From contig CM049306.1 in assembly GCA_026874595.1 (NCBI GenBank), forward strand, positions 58,226,019 to 58,290,018: a DNA stretch of 64,000 nucleotides, in the 5' to 3' direction. Positions within the stretch are counted from its first letter, which is position 1. Each line of letters starts with the position of its first letter. This document shows positions 35,020 through 47,119 of the stretch, piece by piece. Origin of the DNA: Sipunculus nudus (Eukaryota > Annelida > Sipuncula > Golfingiida > Sipunculidae). The position numbers and the translations under genes were made by a program. The notes under the pieces are model-generated. The model had not been told where the DNA came from. It was given only the letters and a program-made list of their open reading frames with translations, and ran no database searches.

Positions 35020-36575
35020 TTTCTGACACTCAAATAGATTTAAAAAGGAATACTGAAAATCGCACGAAATAAACGATTGTTATATTAATTTTTACCAAAT
35101 TATTTGATAAAATTGCGTAGAAAACACACGCAAGAAAGTCTTTGCTTTTCTAGAGATTTTATAGTTTGAGATACACCTGGATATACATTTAGGATGCCGC
35201 TTCTGGTTTTAGTATATCATCTTGTTATACCAATTCTCCCGTGTATGTATATAAATAAATCTTGCGAATGCCATGCAATATTTCTTACTTTCACGTTTGC
35301 TCGTATACGTATCATTTTCCTGAGAATCTTTTAATTATATTTAAGGAAATTCTAAATCATTTATGAAACAGACGACGAATATTGACGAACCATTTTAAAG
35401 AGCCGACTTGATGAAACAGATTTCACCACCGATGAAACTGACATAATTTTGGTATTCTGGCATAATATAGTATTTCATACAAAAATAACTTTGTATTCAT
35501 GCCTTTTTCATATATTTACAATTATTATTTTTATGTATGTGGGTGTAACTCTGTGTAATACGGTGAAGGTTAAAATGGAATTCAGTCTAACAGGGACTGC
35601 AGTAATACTAATACCTGTTTTGATTTTGAACAGATTCTGCGAAGTCGGAGTAATACGGCCGATTAATGGAAATAGAAACATGAGCATAAGTGTTTCTTGG
35701 TCGCATGTCTCTTTAATGAGAGCCACCCAGCGGGGCAGGGGTTATATTTTCAATTGGAATAGAAAAGGGAGGATGCATACATTCCATGACTTTCATTCTT
35801 TTCAGCGAGGACGTTTTCATCTTGGCATCTTTGACGATGTTCACCATTTGATTCCTCATTGTAGGCGTAAAAAGTAGAATTCCCAACAGAGTATCATAAA
35901 TTTAACATGGATAAAAATCCAGACCACTTGGAGCTTAGAAACGGGCTACGACGCCCACTCATTCATGATACCTTGGCAAAATACAAGCATAACTGATCAT
36001 TTTCTCACCAGCGCTGGATAAATCTACGGTTCGTGTGGGCCCGGTCGTAATTGAATAAATTCAGTACAGAACCACAGCGAGCTGTGCCACCGTCTTTCAT
36101 CTTGGAGTTTTGAACCCCGACCACGCCCGTCGAGCTCACTCTGCTATTAATACTTCCCCAGCAAAAGGAACGGTAATTACGCCTCCTTTGTGCTTACATA
36201 CGTGAAACCAAAATCAATGTTGTTCATAATTATAACCGTGTTCTTGTAGTCCGTGATTTCAGAGAATCATAAACAGTATTCACGGTCAATGTTATTATGA
36301 ACCTGTTTGCTATGTCTCCTTCATTAAGTCCATAATTTCAAACCATAATCAATAGTTTCTTGGCTAATGTTATTTATTTGTTAATGGGTGCGTATGTTCA
36401 CTGACCATTAAGTTTGAATAAATTAATCTCACATTCTTTACTTTAAGTGAATTTAAGATAGGACTTACAGAAAGGACAAAATATTAGGTTGATCCAACAG
36501 TATATAGTCATTCAATTACATTTTTTTTCAATAATAGCGTTATCCAATTAATTATTTTCATTACCATTTTACTAT
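35020..36575. other. Spacer with one candidate short frame
   Basis: Opposing frames overlap at 35449-35877 (plus, no ATG at the start) and 35713-35859 (minus, see separate entry). The rest is AT-rich without recognised content. Confidence 0.4.
35713..35859 (-). CDS. Unrecognised 48-codon frame, possible terminal exon
   Basis: The minus frame runs from an ATG at 35857-35859 to a TAA at 35713-35715. The peptide has a Lys- and Met-rich first half (KDAKMKTSSLKRMKVMECM) and a Pro/Ile second half (HPPFSIPIENITPAPLGG). A pyrimidine-rich TTCTACTTTTTACGCCTAC lies just upstream, followed by AATGAG, which could be a weak splice acceptor. I recognise no family. The plus strand is open here too (142 codons without an ATG start), which weakens the case. 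Confidence 0.12.
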   Translation of the reverse strand: MRNQMVNIVKDAKMKTSSLKRMKVMECMHPPFSIPIENITPAPLGGSH

Positions 36576-36579
36576 CATA

Positions 36580-36738
36580 AAATAATAATAATAATAATAA
36601 TAATAAAGATGATAATAATAATAATGTAACAATTATTGTTGTTATTGTTATTATTGTTATTATCATTATAATTATTATTATTTTAATCATTATTATTATT
36701 ATCATAATTATTAAAATTATAATAATCATAAAATCATA
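36580..36738. repeat. Imperfect (AAT)n / (ATT)n strand-switch repeat
   Basis: An (AAT)n run of about 50 bases flips near 36630 to interrupted (ATT)n with GTT variants. It ends with AAT-type units again. The two halves are complementary and could fold into a long hairpin. Frames through it (poly-Ile/Leu on the minus strand) are not genes. Confidence 0.93.
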
Positions 36739-36744
36739 TACCAC

Positions 36745-39130
36745 CATAGCGGGCCTTATTTTCTTGTAAATATAAGTAATTGATGTGACTGAGTTGACAC
36801 CTCATGGCTTTTTGTAAGTTGAGGGAGGCTCATATACTATTCCAGAGACTTCCTTCATAGTGCTATGTTCATTGCTTTTCTGTAAGACCCTCCCATTCAG
36901 AGCCTGGTATTTGTGTTGTGGAACACTTAATATCCGGTATGATTCGTGATGAATGGCGAAAGGTAAAAAATCCACTTCATAGAACATTAGTCCTCATCAA
37001 TAAAAATCATCATAAAAATCCATCACTATTTTCATTTTAATCAGGTTTAAAATTCGGTTATTTCAACGCGGTAATCGGAAATCATTATCTTTTCTTTTCA
37101 AGCACAATTGGAGCCATTCATATAAGACAAAGTTGTCTTATAATCAAACAACAATAACACTCTATCCGGTAGACTATGATAGATAATCATTTTTTTACGA
37201 CAACATATTGACCAGTAACAATATTCCTACCGAGTCGGAGTAAAAACTAATGATGGGAAAAGATGATGAATTTCATATTATTAATCACTGACTGAATCGG
37301 TAGCACGCAAAGTATCTCCTTCCCAGAACATATTAGACATATTAGTCAGAAAGAAAGCTTTGCATCTAATCAGGCAAATGTCAAACGCTGCCCACCCGGA
37401 AACCCTGCCACTACCCAAGGAAACCCATCGTTCTAACATGGCAGCCGCTGCGGCAAAGAACTGAAGACAAAGACATATTGATTGCAGCAGCGAGCCAACT
37501 TTAATCATAGTCCCCATCCAATTCAGTCCTTGCATCATCCACTCTCTCTATTTTCTTGCACATTAGTGGCATCTCTTCCCGTCCACAAGGTAAAGCTCTG
37601 TATTAGTAGGTCTATTTAGACACAATACGTATTGTAATATTCTAAACCCGATACACGCACGTTACATATTATACGTTTTTATAATTTTGCACGTATTAAA
37701 GTATTTTCGATAATCTACATATTCCCCATCCGTCATTTTTCTTGATGAATGACATTGTCTTGTCTTTTTTTTATATTCACCTTTTGTATGCCTGTTATAA
37801 AAATCCTGATTCAACGATTATGATGCCACACTTGACACATTTTTTTGTCTTGCGCTTACCGATGGTTACCTGGATTATCCATATCAGGGTATCGCGAAAC
37901 GTATCGATATATGGATATGCTGATCAAACCCTGATTACAGGTTAATTGAAACAGGTTGGTTTATTTGCCGGGTATTTTTGTTTTTTTTCATATTCATGGA
38001 AATAACGCTTATTTACACTGTTTAGGCAACTTGAAATCCTGCACACAAAAAAATGCATACGAACATACACTATATGACAAACAACATGTTAAAAAAAAAC
38101 TGTTACTTTAAATGAAAAATTTACATCTGAAATATACTTGAAAAATAAATTAAATTGGAAAAAATGCATTTTAAGTTCAATTGGTTTCTTTAATTTTTGC
38201 TATATAATATTAAAATAATGTGTAATATGACCATATTAAAATGTGCTGATCTTGGATGGGACTTATCATCACTCACAAATAAGTCTACCCAGCGGTAACA
38301 ATATATTCAACATGCTATAACCAGCAACGAATATAAAATATGTGTGTGTGTATGTGTGTGTGTGTTTGGTTATTTATATTCCTTTTTATGACAACCTGAA
38401 CCCGAATAACAGTTTTGCAGTTTGGTTTTGTTGATTTGAGTGGCAGGGCCGTCTGCGGTTGCGTGATCACGTGACCTATTGAATAAGGTAGCTCTTACAT
38501 GGTATGTATCAGGAGTTCGCACCTGTTTGGTTCCCAGGAATTCATCCCGTTTAATTCAGTCGGTAGCACCAGAACATTTAGAAAAGGATGGTGTGTGGAT
38601 GTAGAAAAATGGGTACCTCAGGCGACCTTTGCTGCAAAGTCGTTCTGTCTTGAGAGAGCTCCTTCTGGCCGATGGACTAAATCTGTCAGAATGACGGATA
38701 AACCAAATCAAAACCCAGCTGTTCGGTTATGTTGAGTCTTGGTTCAATATTATCTCTCAGTCCAGACTGTTCATTCTGGTTTAACTAATGTCCACCATGT
38801 TTAAAACCTTGAAACGCAAGCGTCATTCCTTTATTTTCAATTGTTACCGAGTGCTAGGTGATACTTGATTATATGTTGTATGTGGAACTGCTAATGATTC
38901 ATTTGATTAATTTGTAATAATATCCTTTTCTTACATTGTGGATCGGGATCAAGAAATCTAGTTTGTCACTTGTGAAAGATCTATGGCAATACTTTCAAAT
39001 GCCAGATGCTGCCAGATTTCTCAATACAAACAGATAAGCTATATTTATATACACTGTCACAAGGCGTAGCGAAAGATGAAATGTTGATTTAAATAGCGTG
39101 GAACAAATCTAAGGGAAAGCCTTACAAAGG
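36745..39130. other. Spacer with a GC-richer patch
   Basis: The patch at 37280-37540 is GC-richer. Its minus frame (85 codons) includes FFAAAAAMLERWVSLGSGRVSGWAAF, part of which looks hydrophobic, but I recognise no family. A (GT)n tract lies at about 38341-38366 and a CACGTGAC motif at 38465. Nothing else is supported. Confidence 0.35.
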
Positions 39131-39136
39131 CTCACA

Positions 39137-42036
39137 ATTCCGGTATCACCAGTCAATGACTCTACTTAATTTTGTATCAGTTTACATTAACAAAATACAG
39201 GTATCAGCAGTCTTCCTTATCAAACTTTCATCAATCCACATGAAAAAATACAGATATCAACAGTCATGATAGTTTTATCAACATTGTATCAATCTACATA
39301 AAGAGACTACATGTATCAGCAGTCAGCTTTATCAACCCTGTATCAATCTACACATACAGACTTCGGGTATCAACAGCCAGGAAAGCTTCATTAATCTTGT
39401 ATCAATTTACATTCACAGACACAGGTATCAGCAGTCAGCTTTATCAACTTTGTATCAATCTACATTTACAGACTATAGGTATCAGCAATCAGCTTTATCT
39501 ACCTTGTATCAATACACTTTATAAAAACACGGGTATCAACAGTCAAGATAGCTTAATAAACCTTGTATCAATCTACATTTACAGACAACAGGTATCAGTA
39601 GTCAGCTTTATCAACATTGTATCAATTTGCATTTACAGACCAAAGGTATTATCTGTCAGCTTAATAAAACTTGGATCAATCTACATTTACAGACTAAAGG
39701 TATCAGCAATAAGATTTATCAATCTTATATCAATCTACACATACAGACTACAGGTATCAACAGTCAAGAAAGCTTCATCAATCTTGCATCAATCTATATT
39801 TACAGAATACAGGCATCAGATGTCAGCTTTATTAACCCTGTATCAATCAACACATACAGACTACGGGTATCAACAATTAGATTTACCAACCTCGTATCAA
39901 TCTACATGAATAAAATTCGGGTATCAGCAGTCAGGATAACTTAATCAACATTGTATCAAAATACATTTAAAGACACAGGTATCAGCTGTCAGCTTTCTGA
40001 ACCTTAAAATAATCTTGTATCAATCTACATTTACAGACTAAAGGTATCATTAATCAACTTTATCAACATTGTATCAGTATACATTTACAGATTACAGGTA
40101 TCAGCAGGCAGCTTTATTAACCCTGTATCAATCAACACATACAGACTACAGGTATCTACAATCAGATTTACACACCTTGTATCAATCCACATTAATAAAA
40201 TACGGGTATCAACAGTCAGGATAGCGTAATCAACATTGTATCAATCTACATTTACACACTTATGGTATCAGCAATCAGCTTTATCAGCTTTGTATCAATC
40301 TACGTTTACAGACTTAAGTTATCAGCTGTCAGCTTTCCTTACCTTGCATCCATCTACATTTACAGACTTCAGGTATCAGCAGTAAGCTTTACCAACCTTG
40401 TATGAATCTACATTTACAGACTACAGGTATCAGCAATCAGCGTTATAAACCTTGTATCAATCTACATTTACAAACTACAGGTATCAGCGGTCAGATTTTT
40501 CAACCTTGTATCCATCTACATTAACAGACTACAGGAGTCTGCTATCAGTTTTACCAACCTTGTATCAATCCATATTTATAAAATACGGGTATCAACAGTC
40601 AGGATAGCTTAATCAACATTGTAGCAATCTACATTTAGAGATTAAAGGTATCAGCAGTCAGCTTTATCAACCCTGTATCAATCTACATTAACAGACTACA
40701 GGTAGCAGCAATCAGTTTTATAAACCTTGTATCAATCTATATTTACAGATTTTAGGTATTAACAATCAGCTTTATCACCCTTCTATCAAACTATATTTAC
40801 AGACTACAGGTTTCAGCAGTCAGCTTTATCAACCTTGTATCAATGTACATTTACAGACTACAGGTATCAGCAATCAGCTCTATCAACATTGTATCAATCT
40901 ATATTTACAGACGACAGGTATCAACAGTCAGCTTTATCAGCCTTTTAGAAATCTCCATTTACAGACTACAGCTATCAGCAGTCAGCTTTATCAACCTTGT
41001 ATCCATTGACATTCACAGACTGAAGGTATCAGCAATCAGCTATAAACATTGTATCAATCTATATTTACAGACTACAGGTATCAGTAGCCAGCTTTCCTCA
41101 CCTTGTATCCATCTACATTTACAGATTAAAGGTATCAGCAGTCAGCTTTATCAACCTTGTATCAATCTACATATACAGACTACATGTATCAGCAATCAGC
41201 TTTATCAACCTTGTTCCAACCTACAATTAGAGACTACAGGTATCAGCAATCAGCTTTATCAACCTTGCATCAATCCACATTAACAAAACACGGGTATCAA
41301 CAGTCAGGATAGCTTAATAAACATTGTATCAATTTACATTTACAGACTAAAGGTATCAGCAGTCAGCTTTATCAATCTTGTATCAATCTACATTTACAGA
41401 CTACAGGTTTCAGCAATCAGCTTTATCAACCTTGTACCAATCTACAATTAGAGATTACAGGTATCAGCAATCAGCTTCGGCAACCTTGTATCAATCTATA
41501 TTTACAAACTACAGGTATCAACAGTCAGCTTTATCAGCCTTGTATCAATCTACATTTACGGACTACAGGTATCAGCAGTCAGCTTTATCAACTTGTATCC
41601 ATCGACATTCACAGACTGAAGGTATCAGCAATCAGCTTTATCAGCTTTGTATCCATCTACATTTACAGGCTACAGGTAACAGCAATCAGCTTTACGAACC
41701 TTGTATCAATCCACATTAACAAAATACGGGTATCAACAGTCAGGACAGCTAAATAACATTGTATCAATCTACTTTTACAGACTAAAGGTATCAGCAATCA
41801 GTTTTATCAATCTTGTATCAATCTACATTTTCAGACTACAGGTATCAGCAGTCAGGTTTATCACCTTGTATCAATCCACATTAATAAATAAGGGTATCAA
41901 CAGTCAGCTTTATCAGCCTTGTAGCCACCTACATTTAGAGACTACAGGTATCAAATTTCGTATCAATCTACTTTTATCGACTATACAGGCATCATCAGTC
42001 AGAATAGCTTTATCAACACTGTATCAGTAAAATATA
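39137..42036 (+). repeat. Satellite array, ~54-bp unit, ~52 copies
   Basis: About 2.9 kb of tandem units following ACAGACTACAGGTATCAGCA, GTCAGCTTTATCAACCTTGT, ATCAATCTACATTT. A distinctive variant (AAAATACGGGTATCAACAGTCAGGATAGCTTAATCAACA and relatives) recurs at about 39531, 39918, 40204, 40587, 41292, 41728 and 41892, spaced at near-multiples of the unit (387, 286, 383, 705, 436, 164). This points to block amplification. Because the unit is divisible by three and holds few stops, all three plus frames are open over long stretches. The resulting 18-residue-period products (GISSQLYQPCINLHLQT and similar) are by-products and not proteins with family support. Confidence 0.96.
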
Positions 42037-42039
42037 TTT

Positions 42040-42460
42040 TCACGACAAACCCTGAAGCATTTCGCAAAATTATGGTTCATGATCTACATGTAAGCTCAGA
42101 TGCGAAGCCATGTGATGGTGCTTTACAGAGAGCCGCGGAATTTTCGGAAATTTTTCTAAATGCAAAACATTCAAAAGTAGGCTATGTTTACATCGAGCTC
42201 AATTGTTGTATTCTTAATTTTGTAAAACGTTAAAACACAGATATCAATCTCCTGGAGGTAATTACTTAAATTACGATGAGTAACATAATTCAACTGGAGG
42301 GAATGAATCATGAATACCACTTAATTGACTATTTACTTTTCCGTAAGAATAGATATATACTTAAGTAACACAATTTATGTCTTTATTTATCTTGTTCCAA
42401 TGTATTTCCTTGATAAGGATGAAAACAATTACAACATATAGACGATTTGACGAGTTTAAC
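42040..42460. other. Spacer
   Basis: Nothing recognised. Confidence 0.45.
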
Positions 42461-42464
42461 TTGA

Positions 42465-42472
42465 ATATATAT

Positions 42473-42541
<69 letters not shown>
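42465..42541. repeat. (TA)n microsatellite
   Basis: Two TA tracts separated by a single G, about 77 bases. Confidence 0.97.
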
Positions 42542-42546
<5 letters not shown>

Positions 42547-42692
42547 AATGTATATTTGTCTATACTACTATATTTTATATATAGCATCCGTTTCTTGAAA
42601 TTCTTGCTGGATCCCAGGAAAATTCGCAATTGTTTCAGTTCCTTTATAAGTGTAACGTAATCCTTTATCATTTTAAATCATTAGTCCTTTGA

Positions 42693-42873
42693 CACGAAAA
42701 TAATTCAAAGTCCAATGCTGCTCGTAAGGTAATAAATATTCCGCCTCCGTTTGTTTTGGATACAATGTTACAAATGATGTATTAAAGCTATTTCATCTGT
42801 TCAGATGTAGAGTACTTTGTTGGAACCACTTAACATAAAATGTTCCGGGTGTAGCGATATAAATTTACCCCCC
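42693..42873 (-). repeat. Dispersed ~185-bp repeat, copy 2 (inverted)
   Basis: The reverse complement matches 29665-29852, from GGGGGTAAAT to TTTGAATTATTTTCGTG. See copy 1. Confidence 0.85.
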
Positions 42874-42879
42874 GTTCAG

Positions 42880-44335
42880 ATTAATGGGGGAATTTAAAAT
42901 CAATTTCAGGTTATAAAATATATATTAAATTAATCTCAAACAAGTTTCCTTATGTTTATTTTACTTGTTATGATTTTTGTTATTTCTTAATTCTGGTTTT
43001 CTCAAATCTCTGTCTATCTTTTTTCAGCTAACATATCATAAGGTTCAAGCATATGATTTATCACATAGCTGGAGGGGGTAAATATATATGAAAATTGCAG
43101 GGGTACTCGCTCTGGTAATGGGCATTCGGTTTCATATTATCGGGGGTATTCTGAAATGGGAAGTGCGTGAAGTCTTTACACCGATGCACCAGTATTTCTC
43201 CTGATATAACGCAGAATTAAACTTTGCAGGGATATGGGACATACTTGCTTATAAATCCTGATAATCTCTTCCCTCTTATGGCAATCGCAAAATTGCCTGT
43301 CCATTAGACAAATTGAATAAATCTTGCGCTGTCCTACTAAATCTTGCCTCGGCTGAATTCGGGTCGGTGCAAACAATCTAGGGTTAAGAAAGCCATCAGC
43401 CGGGAGACCTTCATGGTCGGATCCCGTTACACGTAGAGACCTAAACCGGAGCCTTTATGTGGTTTATTGATCTTACCTTTCAAGGTCAGATGCAGTATTA
43501 ATATATGGTTCATTTGTTCATTGTTTTAAGAAAAATAACATGAATCCAAGCGCATAAGTGAGGTAGAGTTATAATTTTCTTAATATATAGAAACCTGTGC
43601 TGTGAAAAATCAAGGCGCCGGGTGAATAAACTTGATAACGGTAAATTCTAAAATGTTGAAGGAGCACTTTAATAACATTGTTTCAAAGTAAATAGATGCA
43701 GGAGGTCGAAGATATAATAAATGGCAGAGTGTGATTTTGCCATTCCCTGTTTCATAGGTTTAACATAAAAACACATAGATTAAAAACACACAGAATAAAA
43801 AAAACATACATCGCTCACAAATGAAATGGGATTATAGTTTTGGAATACTAATATGTTTTTACTTATAAATAATCTTGTTTCATTTAATAATTGCGTTTAT
43901 ATTAAATAACCCACGTAAACCATCTCTTTATTCAAGATATTTGTTAAATGTTTAATGAATCAAGTTTAAGTTTATAAAGCTTAGTTTAGACAAGGCACTT
44001 TCAGTATGAACAAATTTAATTACAGTTACAAAAAGCTATTAAAAGCATTGTTCCTTCATACACGCCGCTCCATAAGTTATTAACGGCAGCATACCCTTAT
44101 TATATGACACTGACGACAAATGACAAAAATCATTATTTATAACTGATCATTTTCAGAATAGCAGGATTATGGGTCTATAAATATGATCATTCATGTCCAT
44201 TCTCGACGTTAAATCTTGATTTCTTTAAGGCTTTTTTTTTAGAACTACAAGAATAGCAGATTTATACTAATTGAATGTCAGGTTATATGAGGAATGAAAC
44301 GACTTTGGTGAATTATCACAATTATCAAAATTGTT
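42880..44335. other. Spacer with a GC-richer patch
   Basis: The patch at 43140-43460 is less AT-rich than its flanks, with no recognised frame. A run of ACACATAGATTAAAAACACACAG-like words lies near 43765-43810. No gene. Confidence 0.4.
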
Positions 44336-44336
44336 A

Positions 44337-44338
<2 letters not shown>

Positions 44339-44376
<38 letters not shown>
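44339..44376. repeat. (TA)n microsatellite
   Basis: About 38 bases of TA. Confidence 0.97.
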
Positions 44377-44382
<6 letters not shown>

Positions 44383-44473
44383 TGATATAAACGACTTTGA
44401 CTCTTTACAAAGAGAAACAATTACCAACAAGTACCACGATATACCACGGGGGATGAATCCGAACATGACAAAT

Positions 44474-44487
44474 GTTGCCATGGAAAC
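44474..44487. promoter_or_regulatory. X-box (RFX-type) motif
   Basis: GTTGCCATGGAAAC is the classic form of the RFX-bound X-box known from ciliary-gene promoters and from mammalian conserved noncoding elements. Here it lies between two (TA)n tracts with no recognised gene beside it. Confidence 0.4.
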
Positions 44488-44833
44488 ACATAAATATCAT
44501 TTGCACCCATATCAATAATGTAAAAGATCAAGTACAGGCCGGCTGTAAATTTGTTTCTGATGGACGCCCTTATAGTCCTCTGATAGTTTTCTCTTCTAAT
44601 GGCCATTGCCTCCCGTCTGTTTAATTCTCTTGTACCTCTAAAAGCTAGACCTAACTACTGGTTGCCCCGGATACACCCAGTTTACTGCTACTTGGCATAT
44701 AGACCATTTCTTGAGAGGATGTAGACTTGATGATGGTCGCACGGTTGTAGCGAATGGCGAGTCTTACACCTTGTGTTACAACACGTGCCTGCTGTTTGTA
44801 GAATATCAATATAATAAAAATGTCCAACTGGTG

Positions 44834-44837
<4 letters not shown>

Positions 44838-44887
<50 letters not shown>
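44838..44887. repeat. (TA)n microsatellite
   Basis: About 50 bases of TA. Confidence 0.97.
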
Positions 44888-44889
<2 letters not shown>

Positions 44890-44891
<2 letters not shown>

Positions 44892-45285
44892 CAATAATCA
44901 CCAGGTAAATTGGATCCATCTTGTAAAGAAACAGTTGCCAAACATATATGCTAACCTTCTATTCGCTTAATTGGCCTCTTTTCCATTCAACTTTTAGCAG
45001 CCCGAAATATAGCATACGGATCAAATATTAAAAACTCTCTCTGATGACACTTGAAAGCGCGCTTTCTTAGATGTTTATAAGATGGAATCATTTGGCAAGA
45101 ATGGCATGTTTATAAAGTCTTATAGATTTCAGATTTTATTTGCATTGGACTATACGGACAATCCATAAGAAACGTTTTCGTTAATCTCTATGGATTCTAT
45201 CGAAATTTTACCATTTGTTCTTTGAAGTGAAACTTTGATTGAACTACGGATCTTAAGCTTGTAGTCCCCACGTCCGAATGGATTC
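44890..45285. other. Spacer
   Basis: Nothing recognised. Confidence 0.45.
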
Positions 45286-45290
45286 AAGTC

Positions 45291-45546
45291 CAGGGGCGTA
45301 GCCAAGATTTATGGACGGCGGTGCCGGGTGGGTATACCCGTTGCGCCAGTATACCCGATGTACAGTATCTAACTGATGTAAACATGACTGATATTTTCAT
45401 GTTTTTAAAATTACTTTCATACTAAAATATTCTATGCAGATATTATCAGTGACCAGAATTTCCTCAGTATTACATACAGAATCGGATGTTTGTGTGTAGG
45501 AAGGGGGGGGGGGGGTAAGGCCCTTGTCACCCCCTGGCTACGCCCC
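45291..45546. mobile_element. hAT-like miniature element (CAGGGGCGTAGCC ends)
   Basis: The left end is CAGGGGCGTAGCCAAGATT. The right end is CCCCTGGCTACGCCCC, so the ends are inverted repeats with a shared GGGGCGTAGCC. The 256-bp interior has no frame and includes a G13 run. CAGGG-type ends point to hAT elements, which would leave 8-bp duplications, but I could not find a matching 8-bp flank pair. Related fragments are at 1145 and 30351. Confidence 0.7.
45503..45515 (+). repeat. G13 homopolymer inside the miniature element
   Basis: Thirteen G near the right end of the 45291 element. Confidence 0.9.
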
Positions 45547-45549
45547 AAC

Positions 45550-46940
45550 TCCAAATATCGGTAGTGAAAGAATTCAGTAACAAAATGTACTCACTGTTTT
45601 ATCCTCTCCGTGCACTGCAGCACACATATGACCGGGTTATCATCATACATATATTCCCTGGGAATATTTTAAACCTCATACACTCGTGCATCCCGTCATC
45701 CGTGTAATCCATATCAAGTTAAAGATATTAGTTATACATAAACCTATAAATTAAGAATTCTAGCTGATAATAAGTTCGTTAAAAAATTAAGCCCTAAGAT
45801 GTGATATGTAGGATATGTTCCTTGGTCAGATGATGTTACACTAATACTAAACACTTCGAGTTATAAAACTGTCGCCTTGACGACGGCTGTACTCACCTTC
45901 CTTTACAAACTCAGCGCTGTGTCACGGCTCTGTTAGTTGAACCTACGGAGACACAAGACGGAGAATTATATTAAAGTCCGTTTCATCCCCTCATGTGCAC
46001 CTGTTTTTAGCTATGACCATTGTTATATGTTACATTTCAAGGAAAACAAATATAGTGTAGAGGATTAAAGGGACTTTATGTTCAACAAAATAAATAAATA
46101 CCTACCTTACACCTTATTTAAGAAACATAATTTTTTTAAAATATGAGAAATCAGTCTACATTTTACAACATATCAGACCCACTTAAGGTGGTCAAGGTCA
46201 TTGGTCACATGCAAAAACAGCCTCAATTGACAGCTGCTGATTGGATGTTTTGTAAACACACTAAAAAATACAACCAGCCAAAACAAAGTTTGCTACTCGT
46301 GCAGGGACAAGAGATCATTATTACGGAAGAGACTAATAAGTTGTGAAACATAAACTGGGGATTTATTTAAAATTATTAATTGCCATATTCGGCTGTCACT
46401 TTCCAGGATATTATTGAAAAAATATAAACTCTTAAGAAATAATTCCCCCCCCCCCCAAAAAAAAAAAAAAGGGGGGAACAGAAGGTGGTGATACGTTCTA
46501 TAGAGAATTTGAGTTACTTTTTACATAATTAACATATCTAACATATGGTAAGAAAAACTTTTCTTCCCATTTGTTCTTCCTAAGGAAAAGTGTATATCAC
46601 ATCACTGCTGTTGTTCAAATACCATTTGGCTTGTTATATCAGTAAAAATCAGAGGGATCATTTACAAACCATTTGTTATGAAAAGGGACTGCTAACAAAC
46701 CCTCTCGGTGGTTACTGAACCGCCTGGAGTAGTGCTGCTTTCCCGGGTGTAAATCACTTAATAATGTTAATGTCCGGTAATGAGCAGTTCTTAACTAACC
46801 ATATCAAACACAACTAAATTAAGGTCTAATGAATGAGGCATACTGTCAGTGTTACTGTTCTTGGTTTAATTCACTAAATTTTGTGAAATATCAGTTTATT
46901 CAATGTAAAAATAATAAATTATAATGTATAAATAATAAAT
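45550..46940. other. Spacer
   Basis: No gene recognised apart from the homopolymer cluster at 46445. Confidence 0.45.
46445..46476. repeat. C12-A14-G6 homopolymer triplet
   Basis: TTCCCC... followed by a run of A and then GGGGGGAA. The C and G runs can pair around the A run, making a simple hairpin. Confidence 0.9.
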
Positions 46941-46949
46941 AATTGAATT

Positions 46950-47115
46950 ACATGATTCAGTGATCCTCTGTAACATTTGTTTATAAAAGTTTGTGGAAAT
47001 GACAAAAGATACTTATAAATTGTAATACTTGTTTCAGTGATCCTCTATTTGATATGTTTATATGGTTATTACAGTTGGTGGAAATGTCAAAAGATACTTC
47101 ATGGATTTCCTTTTC
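46950..47115 (+). repeat. Diverged ~81-bp tandem duplication
   Basis: TTCAGTGATCCTCT, then TTGTTTATA and TGGAAATGACAAAAGATACTT, occur at 46953 and again 81 bases on at about 47033. Confidence 0.75.
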
Positions 47116-47119
47116 TTTG

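Noticed and set aside
36508-36747. Ile/Leu-rich membrane-like protein on the minus strand
   Set aside because: It is a translation of the AAT/ATT repeat.
39397-42030. Long plus-strand frames of 105-170 codons with an 18-residue period
   Set aside because: All three frames are open because the satellite unit is 54 bp and stop-poor. The products have no known family.
39137-42036. CRISPR-like or regularly spaced repeat array
   Set aside because: Units are contiguous with no unique spacers, and the surrounding sequence is eukaryotic.
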